Source of the DNA: Bacteroides cellulosilyticus
Lineage (GTDB): Bacteria; Bacteroidota; Bacteroidia; Bacteroidales; Bacteroidaceae
Direction: 5' to 3'
Assembly (NCBI RefSeq): GCF_020091405.1
Contig: NZ_CP081903.1
Coordinates: 5,208,501 to 5,272,500 of the forward strand
DNA: 64,000 nt
A program made the translations under genes and the position numbers. Position 1 is the stretch's first letter; each line of letters begins with the position of its first letter. A model generated the notes under the pieces. That model made no database searches, had not been told where the DNA came from, and worked only from the letters and a program-made list of their open reading frames with translations. Shown one piece after another: positions 8,823 through 17,689 of this stretch.

Positions 8823-11144
8823 TTAATCAAAGAAATCATCCAAACCAGTTTCTGATACCGATTCAAAATTAACGTCCCCATTATCCTTACAAGGATCGAA
8901 ACCTTCCGGAAGTTGGAATGTCTCATTTTCATCATATCCCAGTGTCTTGTCTCCAAGTACTTTTACCATATATTTAGCCCAGATAGGCAATGCCATAGAA
9001 GCACCTTGCCCATGCAACATAGTATCGAAATGAATATCGCGCTCTTCTCCACCAACCCAACATCCGGATACCAGTGAAGGAGTAAAGCCCATAAACCAAC
9101 CATCTGCATTATAGTTAGTTGTTCCGGTCTTACCACCCATATCAGCTTTCACACCTAAACGACGAACACGTCCACCTGTTCCCTCATTAATAACGGCACG
9201 AAGCATAACCAACATCTTATAAGCACTGGAAACACTGATAACTTCTTCCATTTCCGGAGAGAACGTAGCTAATACATTTCCGTCATTATCTTCAATGCGA
9301 GTTACAAACAGTGGAGCTACACGGATACCTTTATTGGGGAATGCCGTATAAGCACTGACCATTTCTCCTACCGAAATTTCACAAGGGCCAAGACACAAAG
9401 AAACTGACGGCACAATTTCACGATTACGCACACCAAAGCTTTCAATCAAACGCTTCAGAGAATATGGATTGAGCTTACTCATCAGATACGCTGTGATCCA
9501 GTTGTCAGAGTTAGCCAATCCCCACTTAACAGTTACCATCTCTCCATAACGTTTGGTATTGGCATTACGGGGTGTCCACGGTTTACCGTTTTCGTCAATT
9601 AAAGTATATTCCACATGACGCGCTTCATCACAAGGAGAATAGCCATTCTCCATAGCCAATGTGTAGACATAAGGTTTGATAGTAGAACCTACCTGACGAC
9701 GACCTACCATTGCCATATCATATTTAAAATAATGATGATTAGGCCCTCCAACATATGCTTTCACATGCCCATTATGCGGATTCATAGACATAAAACCTGC
9801 ACGGAGGAAGTGTTTGTAATAGCGGATAGAATCCATAGGTGTCATGATTGTATCCTTTTCACCATTCCAGGTAAATACCGACATTTCTTCAGGTGTATTG
9901 AAAGCTTTTTCTATTTGGGCATCCGATGCCCCGGCTTTCTTCATGATACGATAACGGTCGGACTGTTTCATGGTGCGGGTAAGAATTTCATCTACCTGTT
10001 CCTGTGTAATTCTGTTACTGTAAGGCGCTTTTTTACGTCCTTTCTTTTCTTTGAAGAAATAGCCTTGCAATTCTTTCAGGTGCTCTTCTACTGCCTCCTC
10101 TGCATATTGCTGCATACGGGAGTCAATAGTGGTATAAATTTTCAGACCGTCTGTATAAAGATTATATTTAGACCCATCTTTCTTAGTGTTCTTTTCACAC
10201 CAACCAAATAAAGGATTATTTTCCCAGTCAAGAGAATCTTCATAGAATTTTTGCATCTGCCAACCACGATAATCTCCCTTTACAGGTTTCTTTGCATTCA
10301 ATACACCACGCAGATATTCGCGGAAATAAGTTGCCATTCCTTCATTATGGTCAACGCGAGTATATTTCAGAACAAGCGGAAGAGCCTGCAAAGAGTCACA
10401 TTCTTCCACTGTAATATATCCGGCTTTACGCATCTGATCAAGCACCACGTTACGACGCCCGCGTGAACGTTCATTATATCGTACTGGATTAAAATAAGAT
10501 GGATTCTTGCACATTCCTACAAGCATAGCGGCTTCTTCTATTTTTAAATCATTTGGATCGCAACCGAAATAAGTATTGGCAGCAGTTTTAATACCTACTG
10601 CATTGTTCAAGAAATCAAATTTATTAAGATACATGGTAAGTATCTCTTCTTTAGTGTAATAACGTTCCAGTTTCACGGCAATCACCCACTCGATAGGTTT
10701 CTGAAACAAACGTTCCATTACATTATCCGCACTGGGTGAATAAAGCTGTTTGGATAATTGTTGTGTAATCGTACTACCTCCACCTGCATTCGTCTGGAAT
10801 AGCAAACCACGCTTCACGATAGCGCGAAACAATGCGATGGCATCAATTCCGGAGTGTTTGGCAAAACGCACATCTTCCGTTGCAATCAAAGCATTGATAA
10901 TATTGGGAGACAGATCATTATAGCCTACATACACACGATTCTCTTTACTAAATGAATAAGTTCCGAGCACCTTCCCGTCTTCTGAGAAAATTTGTGTAGC
11001 AAACTTATAATTGGGGTTTTCCAGATCTTCGACAGGAGGCATATAGCCTATCCAACCTTTTGCAATGGAGAAGAAAACAGTGACGCAAGCCAATACTATG
11101 ACGGCTAAGAATATCCAAAGGATTTTTATGATGTTCTTTATCAT
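8823..11144 (-). CDS. mrcA: Penicillin-binding protein 1A (bifunctional transglycosylase/transpeptidase)
   Basis: 773-residue class A PBP that polymerises and cross-links peptidoglycan at the inner membrane. An N-terminal membrane anchor (about 5-28) is followed by a GT51 domain (EDVRFAKHSG with the catalytic Glu; GGSTITQQLSKQL) and a transpeptidase domain with SxxK (GSTIKPY, Ser about 487), an SDN-type NSDN and the KTG box (GGKTGTT, about 672). It heads a four-gene operon with an HPPK-like gene, kdsB and an M16-like gene. The acidic C-terminal tail is short. Confidence 0.95.
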   Translation of the reverse strand: MIKNIIKILWIFLAVIVLACVTVFFSIAKGWIGYMPPVEDLENPNYKFATQIFSEDGKVLGTYSFSKENRVYVGYNDLSPNIINALIATEDVRFAKHSGIDAIALFRAIVKRGLLFQTNAGGGSTITQQLSKQLYSPSADNVMERLFQKPIEWVIAVKLERYYTKEEILTMYLNKFDFLNNAVGIKTAANTYFGCDPNDLKIEEAAMLVGMCKNPSYFNPVRYNERSRGRRNVVLDQMRKAGYITVEECDSLQALPLVLKYTRVDHNEGMATYFREYLRGVLNAKKPVKGDYRGWQMQKFYEDSLDWENNPLFGWCEKNTKKDGSKYNLYTDGLKIYTTIDSRMQQYAEEAVEEHLKELQGYFFKEKKGRKKAPYSNRITQEQVDEILTRTMKQSDRYRIMKKAGASDAQIEKAFNTPEEMSVFTWNGEKDTIMTPMDSIRYYKHFLRAGFMSMNPHNGHVKAYVGGPNHHYFKYDMAMVGRRQVGSTIKPYVYTLAMENGYSPCDEARHVEYTLIDENGKPWTPRNANTKRYGEMVTVKWGLANSDNWITAYLMSKLNPYSLKRLIESFGVRNREIVPSVSLCLGPCEISVGEMVSAYTAFPNKGIRVAPLFVTRIEDNDGNVLATFSPEMEEVISVSSAYKMLVMLRAVINEGTGGRVRRLGVKADMGGKTGTTNYNADGWFMGFTPSLVSGCWVGGEERDIHFDTMLHGQGASMALPIWAKYMVKVLGDKTLGYDENETFQLPEGFDPCKDNGDVNFESVSETGLDDFFD

Positions 11145-11202
11145 GTTTATTACTGTAAATTCACTAAATCAATAAAATAGATTACCTGTAAAAATAACAA
11201 GG

Positions 11203-11210
11203 CAAAGGTA
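11203..11210 (-). promoter_or_regulatory. Promoter -7 box of the PBP1A operon
   Basis: TACCTTTG on the minus strand, about 58 bp before the PBP1A start. No clear TTTG -33 box lies at the expected distance. The motif array at 11256-11368 begins about 45 bp upstream of this box. Confidence 0.55.
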
Positions 11211-11255
11211 CGGAATTATATTGGAACACCCTTATAAATTCTATAGAAAACTCTT

Positions 11256-11368
11256 AAAACGCCACACTTTATCATCGGAAATGCCACATCTTAATGGGTA
11301 AAACGCCACACTTCAGCAGGCACAAAGTGTGGCATTTGGGGTGATGAAACATGGCATTTTGGTCACCC
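11256..11368. repeat. 22-bp-phased motif array with inverted copies
   Basis: Three direct copies of an AAAnGCCACActt motif start at 11256, 11278 and 11300, exactly 22 bp apart. Two inverted copies follow (AAAGTGTGGCATTT at 11324-11337 and ATGGCATTTT at 11351-11360). The last copy sits inside a hairpin with arms GGGTGA (11339-11344) and TCACCC (11363-11368). The layout suggests an operator array for a multimeric DNA-binding protein, or a structured repeat. No factor can be named. Confidence 0.6.
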
Positions 11369-11776
11369 AAAAGAGCAGAAAACAGATCATTTTGGAGGTG
11401 TTTTTTGTTTAGGAAACGGCCGATTCCAAGCTATTTTTTGCAGAAAAATGCATTTTTTTGCTTAGGTACAAAGTGGAGTTTTAAAGGCTAGACTTTTATT
11501 ATTCAATACTTTAACCAAAACAAACAATACACTTTTCTTTCTTATATATTCTTTATATAACAACAACAGCAGATAAAGAAAAAGAAAAGCTGCTGCTGGT
11601 AATGATCCAAACAAATTCCGGCATTCATCTCACTGCATTAAGAAACTTCATCTCGTGAGATCGTTTTTTCGTCCCACGAAATGTTTTTTTTCAGCTCATA
11701 GGGCAAAACTCTTTGTCCCATAAACTGAAGATCACCGGCTATGAAGACGAAAAAAACTTCTAAATTTTCTCCGGTC
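11369..11776. other. Gene-free region with short inverted words
   Basis: No plausible coding frame was seen. It is AT-rich with several small inverted repeats: CAGCAG near 11568 with CTGCTG near 11592, TTTCG/CGAAA at 11667-11681, and four loosely related ten-base words at 11651, 11672, 11695 and 11716 (about 21-23 bp apart). No promoter-terminator pair that would define a small RNA was found. Confidence 0.4.
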
Positions 11777-11811
11777 TTTCTTCCGTACTCCGCATCTTTT
11801 CCGTACCTTTG
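11777..11811 (+). promoter_or_regulatory. Promoter of pyrB
   Basis: TACCTTTG at 11804-11811 with a TTTC-like -33 element near 11777-11780. The predicted leader before the pyrB ATG is only about 25 nt, so no room exists for a pyrBI-type attenuator downstream of this start. Confidence 0.55.
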
Positions 11812-11843
11812 AACTCTCGAAAAGAAATAAAATAACGAACGAT

Positions 11844-12773
11844 ATGGAAAACAGAAGTTTAGTCACCATTGCCGAGCATAGCAAGGAAAAAATCCTCTAC
11901 ATGATCGAGATGGCGAAGCAGTTTGAAGCCCGTCCCAACCGTAGGCTGCTGGAAGGGAAAGTGGTTGCCACCCTCTTTTTCGAGCCGTCTACCCGCACAA
12001 GACTCAGTTTTGAAACAGCAGCCAACCGCTTGGGAGCCCGTGTAATCGGGTTTAGTGACCCCAAAGCAACGAGTTCTTCGAAAGGCGAAACCCTGAAAGA
12101 TACCATCAAAATGGTGAGCAACTACGCCGATATCATCGTGATGCGGCATCATCTGGAAGGAGCCGCCCGCTATGCCAGCGAAGTAACCACAGTGCCTATC
12201 GTCAATGCCGGAGACGGAGCCAACCAGCATCCTTCACAAACGATGCTCGACCTCTACTCCATCTACAAGACCCAGGGTACACTGGAGAACCTGAATATTT
12301 TCCTCGTTGGTGACCTCAAATATGGCCGCACCGTACACTCACTGCTGATGGCAATGCGCCACTTCAACCCGACTTTCCACTTCATAGCTCCTGATGAATT
12401 GAGAATGCCCGAAGAATACAAAATTTACTGCCGCGATCATGGCATCAAATACGTGGAACATACGGACTTTACAGAAGAAACCATAGCAGATGCCGACATC
12501 CTCTACATGACTCGTGTGCAGCGTGAACGTTTCACTGACCTCATGGAGTACGAACGGGTGAAGAACGTTTACATTCTGCGCAACAAGATGCTGGAACATA
12601 CCCGTCCCAATTTGTGCATTCTGCATCCCCTGCCCCGCGTCAATGAAATCGCTTATGACGTAGACGATAATCCGAAAGCTTACTACTTCCAGCAGGCACA
12701 AAATGGTCTGTATGCCCGTGAGGCTATTCTCTGCGACGTATTAGGCATCACACTGGATGATGTGAAAGAATGA
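11844..12773 (+). CDS. pyrB: Aspartate carbamoyltransferase catalytic chain
   Basis: Joins carbamoyl phosphate to aspartate, the committed step of pyrimidine synthesis; cytosolic. 309 residues as in E. coli-type catalytic chains. The carbamoyl-phosphate motif STRTRLSF (49-56), [10 protein letters not shown] and the HPLPRVNEI segment near 260 are all present. The regulatory chain gene follows 37 bp downstream, so the holoenzyme is probably the allosteric class B dodecamer. Confidence 0.97.
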   Translation: MENRSLVTIAEHSKEKILYMIEMAKQFEARPNRRLLEGKVVATLFFEPSTRTRLSFETAANRLGARVIGFSDPKATSSSKGETLKDTIKMVSNYADIIVMRHHLEGAARYASEVTTVPIVNAGDGANQHPSQTMLDLYSIYKTQGTLENLNIFLVGDLKYGRTVHSLLMAMRHFNPTFHFIAPDELRMPEEYKIYCRDHGIKYVEHTDFTEETIADADILYMTRVQRERFTDLMEYERVKNVYILRNKMLEHTRPNLCILHPLPRVNEIAYDVDDNPKAYYFQQAQNGLYAREAILCDVLGITLDDVKE

Positions 12774-12810
12774 TTTGACAAGTTTACAATTGAAGTTACA
12801 TCAGAAAACT

Positions 12811-13272
12811 ATGAGCGAAAAAAAACAAGAATTACAGGTTGCCGCATTAGAAAACGGTACAGTTATCGACCATATCCCCTCTGAAAATCTGTTCACTGTA
12901 GTCTCTTTGCTGGGACTTGAACACATGAATAACAATATCACCATTGGCTTTAATCTCAAAAGCGGAAAGCTGGGTACTAAAGGCATTATTAAAATTGCGG
13001 ATAAATTTTTCTGCGATGACGAAATTAATCGTATCGCCGTGGTAGCACCTAATGTGAAGCTGAATATTATCCGGGATTATGAAGTGGTGGAAAAACGAGA
13101 AGTTAGCCTTCCTGAAGAACTTCGCGGCATTGTAAAGTGTGCTAACCCCAAATGTATTACGAACAACGAACCCATGGCGACGTTATTCCATGTAGTGGAT
13201 AAGGAGAATTGTGTGATCCGATGCCATTATTGCGAGAAAGAACAAAACAGAAGCGATATTGAAATAATATAA
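12811..13272 (+). CDS. pyrI: Aspartate carbamoyltransferase regulatory chain
   Basis: 153 residues from the ATG at 12811, preferred over an in-frame TTG-side extension to 12775 because MSEKKQ begins the family-like sequence. The N-terminal allosteric domain binds nucleotides (VIDHIP near the start). The C-terminal zinc domain carries the four cysteines as CANPKC and CHYC. It forms regulatory dimers linking PyrB trimers. It is translated from the same transcript as pyrB. Confidence 0.96.
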   Translation: MSEKKQELQVAALENGTVIDHIPSENLFTVVSLLGLEHMNNNITIGFNLKSGKLGTKGIIKIADKFFCDDEINRIAVVAPNVKLNIIRDYEVVEKREVSLPEELRGIVKCANPKCITNNEPMATLFHVVDKENCVIRCHYCEKEQNRSDIEII

Positions 13273-13390
13273 GAGCTACGAGCTACAAAAGGAGCTACAA
13301 GCTACAAGTGCTGCGCAATGCTCGCTTTATAGTTTGCAGTTCCCATCCGAAAGGCACTCGTAGCTGGTAGCTTGTAGCTCATAACTTATG
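13273..13390. repeat. Word-repeat palindrome (GAGCTACAAGCTAC type)
   Basis: Left arm: repeated GAGCTAC/AAGCTAC words at 13273-13310. Right arm: 13355-13380, the reverse complement (CACTCGTAGC ... CTTGTAGCTC). About 45 nt separate the arms. A second member with the same words is at 39721-39820. It begins at the pyrI stop codon and probably also ends the pyrBI transcript. Confidence 0.75.
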
Positions 13391-13410
13391 TAATCCGTAA
13401 CTTTTTAGTC

Positions 13411-13977
13411 ATGAAACAAGACTGGAAGCCCGGAACAATGATTTACCCGCTTCCTGCCGTATTGGTAAGCTGCGGAAGCACTCCGGAAGAATATAACATA
13501 TTAACAATTGCATGGACGGGAACGATTTGTACGAACCCGCCCATGTGCTATATTTCAGTACGTCCCGAGCGCCACTCCTACGAAATCCTGAAACGGAATA
13601 TGGAGTTTGTCATCAATCTCACTACCAAAGATATGGCGCGTGCAACGGATTGGTGTGGCGTACGTTCCGGGAAAGACTACAATAAGTTTGAAGAAATGCA
13701 TCTGACACCGGGAAAAAGCACTGTGGTCAATGCCCCTCTTATTGAAGAATCCCCTTTGTGTATAGAATGCCGTGTAAGGGAAATCATGTCACTTGGCTCG
13801 CATGATATGTTTATTGCCGATGTGGTAAACGTGCGTGCCGACGACCGGAACCTAAACCCGGAAACCGGAAAACTGGAGCTGGCGGAAGCTAATCCACTGG
13901 TTTACGTACATGGAGGATACTATGAATTGGGTGAAAAGATCGGTAAATTTGGCTGGTCTGTTGAGAAGAAAAGATAG
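13411..13977 (+). CDS. Flavin reductase family (flavoredoxin-like) protein
   Basis: 188 residues of the FMN-binding split-barrel flavin reductase family: LVSCGS near the start, then NILTIAWTGTICTNPPMCYISVRPERHS, the FMN-contacting core, and the C-terminal VYVHGGYYELG. Such proteins move electrons through FMN; the physiological partner is unknown. It follows the pyrBI-end palindrome and precedes an outer-membrane protein gene by 23 bp. Confidence 0.85.
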   Translation: MKQDWKPGTMIYPLPAVLVSCGSTPEEYNILTIAWTGTICTNPPMCYISVRPERHSYEILKRNMEFVINLTTKDMARATDWCGVRSGKDYNKFEEMHLTPGKSTVVNAPLIEESPLCIECRVREIMSLGSHDMFIADVVNVRADDRNLNPETGKLELAEANPLVYVHGGYYELGEKIGKFGWSVEKKR

Positions 13978-14000
13978 TGATTAACGGTTAGTGATAAGTG

Positions 14001-14753
14001 ATGAACAAAGTTTTGAAAATATTTATCCTGTGCCTTTTGTTTTTCCCCGCTACAACGTGGGGGCAATCTCATCTTGTGCCCGGTACAGCGGTTGAAGAAC
14101 CACTGAAGAAACATCACCATGACCGTCCGGTGAACTTCGGTATTAAAGGTGGGTTCACCTCTTCCCTCTTCCTTGTATCTAATCTTACATTAAACGGAAT
14201 CACCATAGATGAGGTGCAGAATAACTACAAGATAGGCTATTTCGGCTCTGTCTTTATGCGTATCAACTTTGAACGTCATTTCCTGCAACCGGAAATATCC
14301 TACAATATCAACCGCTGCAATATTACTTTCGAAAAACCTGCCGCAGAGGATGCTCCTTTGGAAATGGCATCTATAACTTCTGAAATCCACAGTGTAGACA
14401 TTCCTGTGATCTACGGATATAATGTTATTAAGGAGGGTCCCTACAGTCTGGCTGTATTCGGAGGTCCTAAATTTCGTTATATCTGGAATAAAAAGAGCGA
14501 AGTTACTTTTGAGAATTTCGACCAACAGGGAATCAAAGAAAGGCTGCGTCCGCTGAACCTCAGCTTCACCCTTGGAGTAGCCGTTACTATCTCCCGCATT
14601 TTCTTCGATTTCCGCTATGACATAGGAGTACATAATATATCCCGCAAAGTGACTTATGATGACGGCGTCGCCGAAGGTGATCCACCCGCCGACGAAATAC
14701 GTTTCCACCGGCGAGACAATGTTCTTAGCTTTTCCTTTGGAGTATTCTTTTAG
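14001..14753 (+). CDS. Outer-membrane beta-barrel (PorT-like) protein
   Basis: 250 residues from the ATG at 14001 (the GTG three bases earlier is less likely). A signal peptide (MNKVLKIFILCLLFFPATTWGQ) is followed by a His-rich linker (KKHHHD), then alternating hydrophobic strands starting NFGIKGGFTSSLF and ending with an aromatic terminus (SFSFGVFF), typical of small outer-membrane barrels. It resembles the PorT/outer membrane beta-barrel family of Bacteroidota. The role is unknown; it is not in a visible gliding or type IX locus. Confidence 0.75.
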   Translation: MNKVLKIFILCLLFFPATTWGQSHLVPGTAVEEPLKKHHHDRPVNFGIKGGFTSSLFLVSNLTLNGITIDEVQNNYKIGYFGSVFMRINFERHFLQPEISYNINRCNITFEKPAAEDAPLEMASITSEIHSVDIPVIYGYNVIKEGPYSLAVFGGPKFRYIWNKKSEVTFENFDQQGIKERLRPLNLSFTLGVAVTISRIFFDFRYDIGVHNISRKVTYDDGVAEGDPPADEIRFHRRDNVLSFSFGVFF

Positions 14754-14799
14754 AAAGTAAATTTCTGTCTTTTCTGACAGTTTATTCATTTTTTTACCG

Positions 14800-14807
14800 T
14801 AAATTTG
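14800..14807 (+). promoter_or_regulatory. Promoter -7 box of glyA
   Basis: TAAATTTG, 50 bp before the glyA ATG. The -33 region (about 14775-14784) is T-rich without a perfect TTTG. Confidence 0.55.
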
Positions 14808-14857
14808 TGCGCTTAATAAGAGAACACAGATTTATCAAACTTATCTAAGTAAGCAAA

Positions 14858-16138
14858 ATGAAAAGAGACGATTTAATTTTCGATATCATCGAAAAAGAAC
14901 ATCAACGTCAGCTCAAAGGTATTGAACTGATTGCATCAGAGAATTTTGTAAGTGACCAAGTAATGGAGGCAATGGGCTCCTGTCTCACTAACAAGTATGC
15001 AGAAGGTTATCCCGGCAAACGTTACTACGGAGGTTGCGAAGTAGTAGACCAGAGCGAACAAATTGCTATCGACCGCATAAAGGAAATCTTTGGTGCAGAA
15101 TGGGCTAACGTGCAACCCCACTCAGGCGCACAGGCTAATGCAGCTGTATTCCTTGCTGTATTGAATCCGGGTGACAAATTCATGGGATTGAATCTGGCTC
15201 ACGGTGGTCACCTCTCACACGGTTCTTTAGTAAATACTTCCGGTATCATCTATACTCCCTGTGAATATAATCTGAATAAGGAAACCGGTCGTGTGGACTA
15301 TGACCAGATGGAAGAAGTTGCTTTGCGCGAAAAACCAAAGATGATCATCGGTGGTGGTTCAGCATATTCCCGCGAATGGGACTACAAGCGTATGCGCGAA
15401 ATCGCAGACAAAGTAGGTGCTATCCTGATGATCGATATGGCTCACCCTGCCGGACTGATTGCAGCCGGATTGCTGGAAAACCCTGTGAAGTATGCTCATA
15501 TCGTTACTTCTACCACACATAAAACTTTGCGTGGTCCTCGCGGTGGTATCATCCTGATTGGCAAAGACTTCCCTAATCCTTGGGGCAAAACAACACCGAA
15601 GGGTGAAATCAAGATGATGTCTCAGTTGATCGACTCAGCCGTATTCCCGGGTATCCAAGGTGGTCCGTTGGAACACGTCATTGCATCAAAGGCTGTTGCA
15701 TTCGGTGAAATTCTGCAACCCGAATTCAAAGAATATGCTGCCCAGGTGAAGAAAAATGCGGCCGTACTGGCACAAGCATTAATCGACCGTGGCTTTACAA
15801 TCGTTTCCGGTGGTACGGATAATCACTCTATGCTGGTCGACCTGCGTAGCAAATATCCTGATCTCACAGGTAAAATTGCTGAAAAAGCATTGGTATCTGC
15901 CGATATCACTGTAAACAAGAATATGGTTCCGTTCGATAGCCGTTCTGCATTCCAGACTTCCGGTATCCGTTTGGGTACTCCTGCCATCACTACTCGTGGC
16001 GCCAAAGAAGATCTGATGCTGGAAATTGCAGAAATGATTGAAACGGTTCTGTCCAATGTAGAAAACGAAGCGGTTATTGCCGAAGTTCGCGCACGCGTGA
16101 ATAAGACAATGGAGAAATATCCGCTGTTCGCATATTAA
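14858..16138 (+). CDS. glyA: Serine hydroxymethyltransferase
   Basis: Converts serine and tetrahydrofolate into glycine and 5,10-methylene-THF, the main one-carbon entry; PLP-dependent, cytosolic. 426 residues is standard. Visible landmarks are IASENFVS near 25, the PGKRYYGG segment, the PLP lysine in [13 protein letters not shown] (Lys222) and the C-terminal GTPAITTRG. It is monocistronic, with its own promoter and strong terminator. fhs, another folate enzyme, lies convergently downstream. Confidence 0.97.
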   Translation: MKRDDLIFDIIEKEHQRQLKGIELIASENFVSDQVMEAMGSCLTNKYAEGYPGKRYYGGCEVVDQSEQIAIDRIKEIFGAEWANVQPHSGAQANAAVFLAVLNPGDKFMGLNLAHGGHLSHGSLVNTSGIIYTPCEYNLNKETGRVDYDQMEEVALREKPKMIIGGGSAYSREWDYKRMREIADKVGAILMIDMAHPAGLIAAGLLENPVKYAHIVTSTTHKTLRGPRGGIILIGKDFPNPWGKTTPKGEIKMMSQLIDSAVFPGIQGGPLEHVIASKAVAFGEILQPEFKEYAAQVKKNAAVLAQALIDRGFTIVSGGTDNHSMLVDLRSKYPDLTGKIAEKALVSADITVNKNMVPFDSRSAFQTSGIRLGTPAITTRGAKEDLMLEIAEMIETVLSNVENEAVIAEVRARVNKTMEKYPLFAY

Positions 16139-16186
16139 GAAATTTGTTTTTACGAGTCAGCCGGTTTAGTTTTTCCGGCCGACAAG

Positions 16187-16222
16187 GTATATACATTTTT
16201 GAGAAAAAATGTATGTATATGA
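16187..16222. other. AT-rich hairpin after glyA
   Basis: ATACATTTTT and AAAAATGTAT flank a short loop. It lies between the glyA stop and the stronger terminator at 16253, and may be a first termination or RNA-stabilising hairpin. A GC-rich GCCGG...CCGGC inverted pair lies just before it, at about 16160-16181. Confidence 0.5.
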
Positions 16223-16252
16223 ATGATTAAATATATAGTTAAATTGTAAAAT

Positions 16253-16295
16253 GGTCCGTAGCCTTTGTGATAAAGGCTACGGACCTCTTTTTTTT
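16253..16295 (+). terminator. Intrinsic terminator of glyA
   Basis: Perfect 14-bp stem (16253-16266 with 16272-16285), 5-nt loop and an uninterrupted T-run. It shares the GTAGCCTTTGT word with the prs terminator. Confidence 0.93.
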
Positions 16296-16349
16296 ACACA
16301 TTGACACTATTTTTGTTGTATTGAAAGGATACTCCTGCTTGCATTTCCC

Positions 16350-16357
16350 TATTTTTG
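16350..16357 (+). promoter_or_regulatory. Promoter -7 box of small-gene pair
   Basis: TATTTTTG, 39 bp before the ATG at 16397. A second TATTTTTG lies at 16308-16315. This box excludes a longer 5' extension of the downstream frame to 16355. Confidence 0.5.
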
Positions 16358-16396
16358 GAAACTACATTTATTATTCACTTTAAAACTTTAATTACT

Positions 16397-16585
16397 ATGT
16401 CAGAAAACATTGGAGTAGCTACAGGTAAGATTATGCTGAAAATTGTTATCGCTCTTTTTAAAGGTGTATGGAATGTACTGACCTTCGGGTTTAGAGCTTA
16501 CAAAGGTCACCGGGACAAAAAAGACGCCGAAATGCGTGAACAGTTGAGACAGGTACAAGCAAACAACAATTCCCAAACTATTTAA
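16397..16585 (+). CDS. Small unknown protein, 62 residues
   Basis: Not recognised. It begins MSENIGVATGKIMLKI, has one hydrophobic stretch (about 11-31, containing FKGVWNVLTFGF) and ends in a charged, Gln-rich helix (KKDAEMREQLRQVQ). It looks like a small membrane-associated protein. The start was chosen at the ATG after the predicted promoter. It is 12 bp upstream of a larger membrane protein gene and probably cotranscribed with it. Confidence 0.7.
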   Translation: MSENIGVATGKIMLKIVIALFKGVWNVLTFGFRAYKGHRDKKDAEMREQLRQVQANNNSQTI

Positions 16586-16597
16586 TTCTGCAATACT

Positions 16598-17626
16598 ATG
16601 AGCTCAGCAAACAAGAAACACATGCAGGGTGGTATGAACACCACATACAGCAATGTAAATACTGAAGACGAAAGAAACAAAAAAGCGGAAGAACTATTGT
16701 TCCAAGCATGGGAAACAGCCGGATATCATGGACAGCCGGATGAAGATTATTATCCTCGAACAGCCCAGGAAACAAGGGATATGGAAGATCTGCTGACACA
16801 AGCGGAAGCAGCCATTGATGACCCGTCGGATACCGAACTAATGGAGGTAATGGCTGATACGCGCGAAGTGCTGGAATGGTCCAAACAGCGGCATTGGACA
16901 TTCGCATGGTGGATCATCATCTGTGTAGCCATTATGGGATGTTATTATTTCTATCAGGCCGGAAGCGAACAGGATTATGTAGCAAAGAGACAGGCTCTGA
17001 CTGATGAGCAAGTGCAGACTGAACTCAGTGAAGCTATAACCCGGCAACAAAGTTACATTGACACTTATAACCAAAAGTTGGCCATAGATACCATTTCTGA
17101 AGAAACACGCAGTCTTTATGAAAAATATCTGGAAAATGCCACTGAAGAAATAAAAGAACTGAAAGCATATAATGTGGAAACTTATAAAAAGCACCTGGTA
17201 GATCGTGCCGATGCCGGAGTATGGCGTGAAAGATGGGAAGCGATCTGGTGCTTTATCTGGATCGTGCTTTATATTTTCGCTTGCCGTCCACGTGGATATA
17301 TGATTACTAAACGTCGCCGTGAAGACAAAATGGCTACCGGTCTCAAAAAGATATTATTCGGCATTGCAGGAGCTTTAGTGGGTGCTGCCGGCGCTTTATA
17401 TGTGACCACAACCATAACTAAATGGAGCGATGGAAGTAAAACCCGTGATGATGATAGCATGATTATCTATGCCATGAAGTTCGGTCTTATTGCATTGGCT
17501 GTTATCATTGTTCTTTGGGCAGCACGTATTGTTATCGTGATTGCTACACTTCTGGGACTATTGAGAAACTACGACTGGAAACAGTTGGCCAAAGACCCGA
17601 AAGCCATGTTGAACGATTTGAAATAA
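16598..17626 (+). CDS. Unknown multi-pass membrane protein
   Basis: 342 residues; no family recognised. An N-terminal acidic soluble part (1-105, rich in Glu/Asp) is followed by a membrane segment WWIIICVAIMGCYYFY (about 107-122), a charged helical, probably coiled-coil loop (about 125-205), then three further hydrophobic segments (about 215-230, 252-272, 297-322) and a short basic tail. It pairs with the small upstream gene and ends at a terminator. No catalytic motif is visible. Confidence 0.75.
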   Translation: MSSANKKHMQGGMNTTYSNVNTEDERNKKAEELLFQAWETAGYHGQPDEDYYPRTAQETRDMEDLLTQAEAAIDDPSDTELMEVMADTREVLEWSKQRHWTFAWWIIICVAIMGCYYFYQAGSEQDYVAKRQALTDEQVQTELSEAITRQQSYIDTYNQKLAIDTISEETRSLYEKYLENATEEIKELKAYNVETYKKHLVDRADAGVWRERWEAIWCFIWIVLYIFACRPRGYMITKRRREDKMATGLKKILFGIAGALVGAAGALYVTTTITKWSDGSKTRDDDSMIIYAMKFGLIALAVIIVLWAARIVIVIATLLGLLRNYDWKQLAKDPKAMLNDLK

Positions 17627-17632
17627 ATGGAA

Positions 17633-17672
17633 AGGGGATGCAAGTAATATACCGGCATCCCCTATTTCTATA
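17633..17672. terminator. Terminator between convergent genes
   Basis: AGGGGATGC (17633-17641) pairs with GCATCCCCT (17655-17663), followed by a T-rich tail. It lies between the membrane protein gene and convergent fhs and could serve both. Confidence 0.75.
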
Positions 17673-17689
17673 TTTATACTTTCCGATGG

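Noticed and set aside
14190..14789. Minus-strand frame of about 199 codons opposite the outer-membrane protein
   Set aside because: No start context or family signal, and it lies opposite a convincing signal-peptide barrel gene.
16355..16396. 5' extension of the small gene at 16397
   Set aside because: It would start inside the predicted -7 box and adds an unlikely leader sequence.
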